Below, piece by piece: positions 1 through 5,925 of a DNA stretch of 5,925 bases. Source of the stretch: Betaproteobacteria bacterium. Its GTDB lineage: Bacteria; Pseudomonadota; Gammaproteobacteria; Burkholderiales; SG8-39. Position 1 is the stretch's first letter, and each line of letters starts with the position of its first letter. The stretch covers positions 1 to 5,925 of the forward strand of contig QYQC01000228.1 of the NCBI GenBank assembly GCA_007280315.1, given 5' to 3'. A program made the translations under genes and the position numbers. The notes below the pieces were generated by a model. It was not told the DNA's origin and did no database searches. It saw only the letters and a list, made by a program, of their open reading frames with translations.

Positions 1-300
1 GTCGATAACGACAGCCTGATTTGCTACGCGAAATCGGACGCAGAGCAGGAAAACCTGGTGGTGACGGTGGTCAATCTTGACCCGCATCATGTCCAGTCCG
101 GCTGGGTCGTGCTCGATCTTGCCGCACTCGGCATCGATGCGACCACGCCCTATCAGATGCACGACCTGCTCTCCGGTGCGCGCTTTCTCTGGAGCGGTCC
201 GCGCAATTTCGTCCAGATCGATCCGCAGCGCGCGCCTGCGCACGTGTTTGCGTTGCGGCGCAAGGTGCGCACCGAGCGCAATTTCGACTACTTTCTATAA
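1..300 (+). CDS. glgE: GlgE, alpha-1,4-glucan:maltose-1-phosphate maltosyltransferase, C-terminal fragment
   Basis: The reading frame is open from base 1 to the TAA at 298-300 and gives the last 99 residues of a protein whose start lies upstream. The fragment matches the C-terminal beta-domain of GlgE, a GH13 enzyme of the cytoplasm that adds maltosyl units from maltose-1-phosphate to the non-reducing end of alpha-1,4-glucans. Visible family signatures are VNLDPHHVQSGWV (residues 24-36 of the fragment), the HDLLSGARFLWSGPRNFVQ segment and the PAHVFAL ending. GlgE is usually about 650-700 aa, so most of the gene, including the catalytic barrel, is missing here and its activity cannot be judged. 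The TreS-maltokinase gene starts 17 bp downstream on the same strand, and that enzyme makes the GlgE substrate, which strongly supports the call. Other GH13 enzymes share this domain fold, but this motif set and neighbour point to GlgE. Confidence 0.9.
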   Translation, partial: VDNDSLICYAKSDAEQENLVVTVVNLDPHHVQSGWVVLDLAALGIDATTPYQMHDLLSGARFLWSGPRNFVQIDPQRAPAHVFALRRKVRTERNFDYFL

Positions 301-317
301 GAACACCGGAACGCCCC

Positions 318-3300
318 ATGAGTAAACCCGAAACATCCGTTATCGAGACCACGCTGCCGCAGCGCGCAGCGGACGTAGAGGACGAGGCGCTGTGGTACAA
401 GGACGCGGTCGTTTATCAGCTGCACATCAAGGCGTTCTTCGATTCCAACGGCGACGGCATGGGCGATTTCCCCGGCCTGATCGAAAAGCTCGATTACGTG
501 CGCGATCTGGGCGTGAATACCATCTGGCTGCTGCCCTTCTATCCCTCGCCGATGAAGGACGATGGCTACGACGTAGCGGATTATCATAACGTGCACCCGC
601 AATACGGCACGCGCAACGACGTGCGCACGCTGGTGCGCGAGGCGCACCGGCGCGGGCTGCGCGTGATCACCGAACTGGTGGTGAACCACACCTCGGACCA
701 GCACCCCTGGTTTCAGGCCGCGCGCCGCGCGCCGGCGGGTTCGTCCAAGCGCGATTTCTACGTCTGGAGCGACACTGACAAGAAATACGACCAGACGCGC
801 ATCATTTTTACCGACACCGAAACATCCAACTGGACCTGGGACCCGGTCGCGAAGGCGTTCTACTGGCACCGCTTCTTCAGCCACCAGCCGGATCTGAACT
901 TCGACAACCCGAAGGTGCTGAAAGCGGTGATCCGCGTCATGCGCTTCTGGTTCGACATGGGCGTGGACGGATTCCGGCTGGATGCGATTCCCTATCTGAT
1001 CGAGCGCGACGGCACCAGCAACGAAAACCTGCCCGAGACCCACGCCGTCATCCGCCAGATCCGTGCGCAAGTCGACGCGCATTACAAGAACCGGCTGCTG
1101 CTAGCGGAAGCCAACCAGTGGCCCGAGGACGTGCGCGAATATTTCGGCGACGGCGACGAATGCCACATGGCCTACCACTTCCCGCTGATGCCGCGCATTT
1201 ACATGGCGATTGCGCAGGAGGACCGCCACCCGGTGGTGGAAATCATGCAGCAGACGCCGGAGATACCCGACAACGCCCAGTGGGCGATTTTCCTGCGCAA
1301 CCACGACGAGCTCACGCTGGAAATGGTGACGAGCAAGGAGCGCGACTACATGTACCGCATGTACGCGGCCGACCCGCGCGCGCGCATCAACCTCGGCATC
1401 CGCCGCCGGCTCGCACCGCTGATGGAAAACGACCGCGAGCGCATCAAACTGATGAACAGCCTGTTGCTGTCGATGCCGGGCTCGCCCATCATCTATTACG
1501 GCGACGAAATCGGCATGGGCGACAACATATTCCTCGGCGACAGGAACGGCGTGCGCACGCCGATGCAGTGGAGCCCGGACCGCAACGCGGGCTTTTCGCG
1601 CGCCGACCCGCAGCGCCTGTTCCTGCCGCCGATCATGGACCCGATCTACGGTTACGAAGCGGTCAACGTGGAGGCGCAGACGCGCGATCCGTCGTCGCTG
1701 CTCAACTGGATGCGGCGCATGCTGGCAGTCAGAAAGGGCAGCAAGGCGTTCGGGCGCGGGCGGCTGTCCTTCCTCAGTCCCGGCAATCGCAAAATCCTGG
1801 CCTACCTGCGCGAATTCGGCGACGAGACGATTCTGTGCGTCGCCAATCTCGGCCGCTCGGCGCAGCCGGTTGAATTGGATCTTTCGCGTTTTCGCGGCCG
1901 CGTGCCGGTGGAAATGATGGGTCGCACCGCCTTCCCGCCGATCGGCGAGCTGCCTTATCTGCTGACCCTTCCCGCCTGCGGCTTCTACTGGTTCCGCCTC
2001 GCCGCCGACGTCGACGTGCCGAGCTGGCACGATGAGCGCCTGGCGACCGAGGAACGGCCGGTGCTGGTGCTGTTCGACGGCTGGACCAGTTTTTTCCGCG
2101 ACCGCGTCGTGCCCTGGCGCATCCGCATGGCGGAGAAGCTGCGCGCGCAGTTCGAGACCGATGTACTGCCGCGCTTTATCGCTACGCAGCGCTGGTACGC
2201 GGCCAAGGGCGAGACGATCACGCGTGCGGCCCTCGCCGACTGTGTGCTGTGGGGCGCCCAACCGCGATCGTGGCTGATCACGCTGTTGCGGGTCGAGACT
2301 GCCGCCGGCCAGAGCAGTTATTTCCTGCCGATGGCGCTTGCCTACGGAGACGGAGACGACGAGAGTCTGCGCGCTTTTACCACGGCGACCCTGGCACGGG
2401 TACGCCAGCAGTCGCAGGTCGGCGTGCTCGCCGACGCGTTCGCCGACGAGGCGTTCTGCCGCGCGCTGATTGCGGCGATCGGTGCCGGCAGCGAGGTGGC
2501 CTGCTCGCTCGGCAAACTGCGCTTCACGCCGACCAACGCCTATGCCCGGCTTGCCGGTGATGACATCGGCAAGCTGCCGATGACGCGGCCGAAGTTTCAG
2601 AGCAGCAATACGGTGGTGATGCTCGGAGGGCGCCTGTTCCTCAAAGGCTATCGCCACGTGCGCGCTGGCGTGAATCCCGAGTTCGAGATGGGGCGTTTCC
2701 TCACCGAGGTCGCGCGTTTCGCCAACTGCGTGCCGCTGGCGGGCGCGATCGAATACATCGCCGCCGACGGAACGCCGACCAGCCTGGCGCTGCTGCAGGG
2801 CCACGTCGCCAACCAGGGCGACGGCTGGACGTACACGGCAGGCTACCTCGAGCGCACCTTCGAAGCACAGCTGGCCGCCGCGGCAGCGCCGCCGGCCGAT
2901 ATCCACGGCGCCTACATGTCGCTGGTGCACACCCTGGGTACACGCACCGCGGAGCTGCACCGGGCACTGGCATCGAGCGCGGGCGACCCGGCGTTCGATC
3001 CGGAGCCGCTGCAACCGGGCGATCTCGCCGCGTGGAAACGGCGCGTGCACGACGACGCCGTCGCCACGTTCGCGCTGCTGGAGCAGCGCCTGACTCAGTT
3101 TCCTGCGCCGGCGCTGGCGAACGCGCGCGCCCTGCTCGAACAGCGCCAGCGGCTGCTTGCACGCATCGACGCCTGCGCCATGCCCGCGGGCGGAACGCTG
3201 AAGACGCGCTATCACGGCGATTACCACCTGGGCCAGGTGCTGGTAAACAACAACGACTTCATCATTATCGACTTCGAGGGCGAGCCGGCACGGCCGCTTG

Positions 3301-3677
3301 CCGAGCGCCGTGCCAAGCATTCATCGCTGCGCGACGTTGCGGGGATGCTGCGCTCGTTCGACTACGCGCGCTGGAGCGCCGTGCTGCGCGACGTCTACAC
3401 CGAGGCCGACCGGGACAGACTCGCGCCGCTCGCCGCGCAATGGGCGCGCGAAGCGCGCGACACCTTCCTGCGCGCCTACGAAGAGCACGCGCGCGGCGGC
3501 AGCCTGTACGCATCCTTTGCCGAAGTGCAGGGGCTGATCGAACTGTTCGAACTGGAGAAAGCGCTGTACGAGTTGCGCTATGAAGTCGGCAACCGGCCGG
3601 CATGGATCAACGTGCCGCTGCAGGGCGTGCTTGCGTTGTGCGGGATCGCACCTGACGCTGGAACAAAAGGAGGCTGA
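318..3677 (+). CDS. treS: Bifunctional trehalose synthase (maltose alpha-D-glucosyltransferase) / maltokinase fusion
   Basis: This is a complete 1119-residue cytoplasmic enzyme. Residues about 26-480 form a GH13 TreS barrel that isomerises trehalose and maltose, followed by a beta-domain to about 562. Catalytic residues are present: nucleophile Asp222 in GFRLD, with Arg220; acid/base Glu264 in LLAEANQW; and Asp330 in FLRNHDE. TreS-typical motifs include DGYDVADYHNVHPQYGT (82-98). A linker (about 563-615) joins a maltokinase module. It begins with an N-cap (LPRFIATQRWYAAKG, 617-631) and has a candidate ATP-binding lysine, Lys776, in LFLKGYR. Its kinase catalytic and metal-binding motifs are HGDYHLGQ (966-973, Asp968) and IDFEGEP (984-990, Asp985), and it ends with the typical GNRPAWINVPLQG. 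It phosphorylates maltose to maltose-1-phosphate for GlgE. Stand-alone TreS and Mak are roughly 550-600 and 450 aa, so the length fits a full fusion with nothing missing. The ATG at 318 places the conserved LWYKDAVVYQLHIKAF near residue 25, as usual, although its Shine-Dalgarno is weak. Confidence 0.96.
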   Translation: MSKPETSVIETTLPQRAADVEDEALWYKDAVVYQLHIKAFFDSNGDGMGDFPGLIEKLDYVRDLGVNTIWLLPFYPSPMKDDGYDVADYHNVHPQYGTRNDVRTLVREAHRRGLRVITELVVNHTSDQHPWFQAARRAPAGSSKRDFYVWSDTDKKYDQTRIIFTDTETSNWTWDPVAKAFYWHRFFSHQPDLNFDNPKVLKAVIRVMRFWFDMGVDGFRLDAIPYLIERDGTSNENLPETHAVIRQIRAQVDAHYKNRLLLAEANQWPEDVREYFGDGDECHMAYHFPLMPRIYMAIAQEDRHPVVEIMQQTPEIPDNAQWAIFLRNHDELTLEMVTSKERDYMYRMYAADPRARINLGIRRRLAPLMENDRERIKLMNSLLLSMPGSPIIYYGDEIGMGDNIFLGDRNGVRTPMQWSPDRNAGFSRADPQRLFLPPIMDPIYGYEAVNVEAQTRDPSSLLNWMRRMLAVRKGSKAFGRGRLSFLSPGNRKILAYLREFGDETILCVANLGRSAQPVELDLSRFRGRVPVEMMGRTAFPPIGELPYLLTLPACGFYWFRLAADVDVPSWHDERLATEERPVLVLFDGWTSFFRDRVVPWRIRMAEKLRAQFETDVLPRFIATQRWYAAKGETITRAALADCVLWGAQPRSWLITLLRVETAAGQSSYFLPMALAYGDGDDESLRAFTTATLARVRQQSQVGVLADAFADEAFCRALIAAIGAGSEVACSLGKLRFTPTNAYARLAGDDIGKLPMTRPKFQSSNTVVMLGGRLFLKGYRHVRAGVNPEFEMGRFLTEVARFANCVPLAGAIEYIAADGTPTSLALLQGHVANQGDGWTYTAGYLERTFEAQLAAAAAPPADIHGAYMSLVHTLGTRTAELHRALASSAGDPAFDPEPLQPGDLAAWKRRVHDDAVATFALLEQRLTQFPAPALANARALLEQRQRLLARIDACAMPAGGTLKTRYHGDYHLGQVLVNNNDFIIIDFEGEPARPLAERRAKHSSLRDVAGMLRSFDYARWSAVLRDVYTEADRDRLAPLAAQWAREARDTFLRAYEEHARGGSLYASFAEVQGLIELFELEKALYELRYEVGNRPAWINVPLQGVLALCGIAPDAGTKGG
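3667..3673 (+). promoter_or_regulatory. Strong ribosome binding site inside the end of treS-mak
   Basis: AAGGAGG is a full-strength Shine-Dalgarno, five bases before the ATG at 3679. It is made by the codons for the final Lys-Gly-Gly of the upstream protein. It fixes the start of the membrane protein gene at 3679 rather than at in-frame ATGs further upstream, and it implies that ribosomes finishing treS-mak can re-initiate there. Confidence 0.9.
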
Positions 3678-3678
3678 T

Positions 3679-4362
3679 ATGGAAAAAGTCGACATCATGC
3701 TCGAACCGGTGCGGGCGTTCCTGCTGCAGATCGCCGGATTCCTGCCCAAGCTCGCGCTCGCACTCGGCGTGCTCATCGCGGGTTGGCTATTGGCCAAGTT
3801 CGCACGCTTCGCGATCACCAAAGCCCTGCGCGCGATCAATTTCAACGTGCTCACCGAGCGCGCCGGACTGGACGGATTCCTGCAACAGGGCGGCATCGAG
3901 ACCGATACCACCGGCATCCTGGGACTGCTCGTTTACTGGCTGGTGATCCTGGCCGCCCTGATCATCGGCTTCAACAGCATGGGGCTCACCTATATCACCG
4001 GGCTGCTGGGCCAGGTGGTGCTGTTCGTGCCCAAGGTGATCGTCGCCCTGCTGATACTCGCCTTCGGCGCCTACTTCGCGCGTTTCGTCGGCAATGCGGT
4101 CATCACCTATTGCAAGAACATCAACATGCAGGATTCAGACGTGCTGGGCAAGCTGGCCCAGTACGCCATCATGACGTTCGTCGTGCTGATCGCGCTCGAC
4201 CAGGTCAATGTCGGTGGCGACATCGTGCGCCAGAGCTTCCTCATCATTCTGGCCGGCGTGGTGTTCGCGCTGGCGCTCGCATTCGGCCTCGGCGGCAAGG
4301 CGGCTGCGGCAGATCTTATCGACCGCTGGTGGCCGAGAGAGAAGAAGAACGAACGCGAATAG
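3679..4362 (+). CDS. Small multi-pass membrane protein with conserved TM-helix repeats (CmpX / MscS-related)
   Basis: This 227-residue protein is highly hydrophobic, with likely membrane segments at about 22-44, 79-98, 113-136, 158-174 and 185-205. The tail (WWPREKKNERE) is short and charged. Two segments, 21-54 and 116-149, align without gaps and begin FLPK and FVPK. They look like the conserved TM-helix repeat found in proteins related to mechanosensitive channels, such as Pseudomonas CmpX. The last helix ends in AFGLGGKAAAADLI, a Gly/Ala-rich stretch resembling the pore-lining helix of MscS, but the soluble beta-domain of true MscS channels is absent. A role as a small ion channel or a membrane-stress component is inferred from family resemblance; its actual function is unknown. 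The ATG at 3679 is chosen for the AAGGAGG site just upstream; an in-frame ATG at 3580 would add 33 polar residues overlapping treS-mak. Only one base separates it from the treS-mak stop, so the two are probably co-translated. Confidence 0.85.
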   Translation: MEKVDIMLEPVRAFLLQIAGFLPKLALALGVLIAGWLLAKFARFAITKALRAINFNVLTERAGLDGFLQQGGIETDTTGILGLLVYWLVILAALIIGFNSMGLTYITGLLGQVVLFVPKVIVALLILAFGAYFARFVGNAVITYCKNINMQDSDVLGKLAQYAIMTFVVLIALDQVNVGGDIVRQSFLIILAGVVFALALAFGLGGKAAAADLIDRWWPREKKNERE

Positions 4363-4380
4363 CAGGTAGAACACGCATAC

Positions 4381-4406
4381 GCGCGCGGCAGCGGCGCGCC
4401 CGCCGC
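4381..4406 (+). other. GC-rich inverted repeats in the gap before glgX (two overlapping hairpins)
   Basis: The 73-bp gap between the membrane protein gene and glgX holds two possible stems. GCGCGC at 4381-4386 pairs with 4394-4399 across a 7-base loop, and GCGGCG at 4391-4396 pairs with CGCCGC at 4401-4406 across a 4-base loop. They share bases, so only one can form at a time. No run of T follows (the next bases are AATTGAACG), so this is not a standard intrinsic terminator. It might be an mRNA-processing or pausing element, or simply a by-product of high GC content. Confidence 0.3.
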
Positions 4407-4422
4407 AATTGAACGCATTTCT

Positions 4423-4427
4423 GAAGG
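4423..4427 (+). promoter_or_regulatory. Ribosome binding site of glgX
   Basis: GAAGG lies eight bases before the ATG at 4436, a normal spacing. The start is supported because the conserved N-terminal debranching-enzyme motif (VWPGRSYPRGA) begins only seven residues in. Confidence 0.65.
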
Positions 4428-4435
4428 CACCGAAC

Positions 4436-5925
4436 ATGAATCAAATAACCGCTGTCTGGCCCGGCCGTTCCTATCCCCGCGGTGCGATCTGGGACGGCGA
4501 AGGCGTCAATTTCGCGCTGTTCTCCGAGCACGCAACCAAGGTTGAGCTGTGCATATTCGACGACCAGGGCCGGCGCGAGCTGCAGCGCATCGAGCTGCGC
4601 GAACAGACCGATCTGGTGTGGCACTGCTATCTGCCCGAGGCGCGCCCGGGCATGCTCTACGGCTATCGCGTGCACGGGCCGTACAAGCCCGAGGAAGGGC
4701 ATCGCTTCAATCCGAACAAGCTGCTGCTCGATCCGTATGCGCGCAATATCGACGGCCAGGTGCAATGGAGCGACGCCTTGTTCGGCTACACCATAGGTGC
4801 GAAGCGCGAAGACCTGTCGTTCGACCGGCGCGACAGCGCGCGCGGCATGCCCAAGTGCAAGGTGACCGACCCGGCGTTCACCTGGGGCGAGGACCGGCGC
4901 CCGGAGGTGCCCTGGAACGACATGATCATCTACGAGACGCATGTGCGCGGCTTCACCATGCGCAACGCGGACGTTCCGCCCGCGCTGCGCGGCACCTACG
5001 CCGGTCTGTCCAGCGCGCCCTCCATCGAGTACCTCAAGCGGCTCGGCGTCACCACGGTTGAGTTGATGCCGGTGCACGCCTACGTCGACGACCGCTATCT
5101 GATCGAGCGCGGCCTGACCAACTACTGGGGCTACAACACCCTCGGCTATTTCGCGCCGGAGCGGCACTATTCGGCCTCGGGCAAGGTTGCCGAATTCAAG
5201 ACCATGGTAAAGACGCTGCATTCGGCCGGCCTGGAAGTCATACTCGATGTGGTCTACAACCATACCGCCGAAGGCAGCCACCTGGGCCCGACGCTGTCGT
5301 TTCGCGGCATCGACAACGCTTCGTACTATCGCCTGACGCCGGAGAGCGGGCGCTACTATTCCGATTTCACCGGCTGCGGCAACACGCTCAATATGGTACA
5401 TCCGCGCGTGCTGCAGATGATCATGGATTCCCTGCGCTACTGGGTCACCGAGATGCATGTGGACGGTTTCCGCTTCGACCTTGCGTCGGCGCTGGCGCGC
5501 GAGCTGCACGCAGTGGACCGGCTGGGCGCATTTTTCGACATCCTGCGTCAGGATCCGGTGCTGAGCACGGTGAAGCTCATTGCCGAGCCCTGGGATCTGG
5601 GCGAGGGCGGCTACCAGGTGGGCAACTTCCCGGTCGGCTGGTCCGAGTGGAACGACAAGTACCGCGACACCATGCGCGCCTACTGGAAAGGGGGCGGCGG
5701 CCTGATCGGCGAATTCGCCCAGCGCATCACCGGCTCCAGCGACCTGTACGGGCGCGGCGGCCGGCGCCCGCACGCGAGTATCAACTTCGTCAGCGCCCAC
5801 GACGGGTTTACGCTGACGGACGTCGTGTCCTATAACGACAAGCACAACGATGCGAATCAGGAGGGCGGCCGCGACGGCCACGACAACAACCAGTCGTGGA
5901 ACTGCGGCGTGGAAGGCCCGACGGA
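4436..5925 (+). CDS. glgX: Glycogen debranching enzyme GlgX/TreX (isoamylase type), 3' end beyond the window
   Basis: The frame is open from the ATG at 4436 to the last base, giving 496 residues with no stop; the family is usually about 650-750 aa, so roughly three quarters is present. It hydrolyses alpha-1,6 branch linkages of glycogen or limit dextrins in the cytoplasm. An N-terminal CBM48-type beta-domain (about 7-100, with VWPGRSYPRGAIWDGEGVNFALFS spanning 7-30) is followed by a GH13 barrel from about 160. Conserved regions are DVVYNHT (271-277), DGFRFD with nucleophile Asp348, LIAEPWD with acid/base Glu384, and FVSAHDGFTL with Asp456. The HNDANQEGGRDGHDNNQSWNCG stretch (470-491) is typical of GlgX/TreX rather than of branching enzyme. 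The part seen looks intact. Next to glgE and treS-mak it would trim branched glucan for degradation or feed a TreY/TreZ route to trehalose; GlgX and TreX cannot be told apart without the C-terminus and wider context. Confidence 0.93.
   Translation, partial: MNQITAVWPGRSYPRGAIWDGEGVNFALFSEHATKVELCIFDDQGRRELQRIELREQTDLVWHCYLPEARPGMLYGYRVHGPYKPEEGHRFNPNKLLLDPYARNIDGQVQWSDALFGYTIGAKREDLSFDRRDSARGMPKCKVTDPAFTWGEDRRPEVPWNDMIIYETHVRGFTMRNADVPPALRGTYAGLSSAPSIEYLKRLGVTTVELMPVHAYVDDRYLIERGLTNYWGYNTLGYFAPERHYSASGKVAEFKTMVKTLHSAGLEVILDVVYNHTAEGSHLGPTLSFRGIDNASYYRLTPESGRYYSDFTGCGNTLNMVHPRVLQMIMDSLRYWVTEMHVDGFRFDLASALARELHAVDRLGAFFDILRQDPVLSTVKLIAEPWDLGEGGYQVGNFPVGWSEWNDKYRDTMRAYWKGGGGLIGEFAQRITGSSDLYGRGGRRPHASINFVSAHDGFTLTDVVSYNDKHNDANQEGGRDGHDNNQSWNCGVEGPT

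Noticed and set aside
288..1082. A 264-codon open frame on the minus strand opposite the start of treS-mak
   Set aside because: It lies over well-conserved TreS sequence and has no recognisable domain, so it is a codon-bias shadow.
2851..2898. Possible low-complexity or repeat tract (Ala-rich, QLAAAAAPPA)
   Set aside because: It is a short Ala/Pro stretch within the maltokinase module, in frame, with no longer periodic structure in the DNA.
1101..3320. A 739-codon open frame on the minus strand opposite treS-mak
   Set aside because: The + strand encodes intact catalytic motifs across this whole region. The antisense product is Arg/His/Ala/Val-rich with no recognisable domain, as expected from a mirror of GC-biased codons.
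3580..3678. Upstream in-frame ATG that would extend the membrane protein by 33 residues
   Set aside because: The extension is Cys/Arg-rich, overlaps treS-mak and lacks a good ribosome site, whereas the ATG at 3679 has a strong one at ideal spacing.
4381..4406. Intrinsic terminator between the membrane protein gene and glgX
   Set aside because: Stems can be drawn, but no T-run follows, so transcription termination is not supported.
4316..5881. A 521-codon open frame on the minus strand opposite glgX
   Set aside because: The + strand frame from 4436 gives unmistakable GlgX motifs through to the window end. The antisense frame has no family features and also runs across the gap and the end of the membrane protein gene.

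Overview
The window is a GC-rich stretch with strong G/C preference at third codon positions. It carries four protein genes, all on the + strand and tightly spaced, and they form one carbohydrate-metabolism operon. Protein sequences and gene order resemble the GlgE-type alpha-glucan/trehalose clusters of Proteobacteria. A beta- or gammaproteobacterium is my best guess, inferred from family resemblance only. I see no RNA genes, mobile elements, CRISPR arrays or phage genes.

Layout: (1) 1-300, the 3' end of glgE (maltose-1-phosphate maltosyltransferase), truncated by the window start. (2) 318-3677, a complete fusion gene of trehalose synthase (TreS) and maltokinase (Mak/Pep2), 1119 aa. (3) 3679-4362, a small multi-pass membrane protein of 227 aa with conserved-TM-helix repeats (CmpX/MscS-related), one base after the treS-mak stop. 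Its Shine-Dalgarno lies inside the last treS-mak codons. (4) 4436-5925, the 5' part (496 codons) of a glycogen debranching enzyme of the GlgX/TreX type, cut by the window end. The only non-coding gaps are 17 bp, 1 bp and 73 bp, and none contains a convincing terminator.

How the genes work together: TreS interconverts trehalose and maltose. Mak phosphorylates maltose to maltose-1-phosphate with ATP. GlgE transfers the maltosyl unit to a growing alpha-1,4-glucan. GlgX removes alpha-1,6 branches, allowing glucan breakdown or, with TreY/TreZ if present elsewhere, return to trehalose. The cluster could therefore link a compatible solute (trehalose) to a storage glucan (glycogen).

The most notable point is the channel-like membrane protein, translationally coupled to treS-mak at a position where related clusters often carry the branching enzyme glgB. 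This suggests, as inference only, a link between membrane or osmotic state and trehalose/glycogen flux. The enzymes themselves are known families with intact catalytic residues; I do not see a wholly undescribed system.
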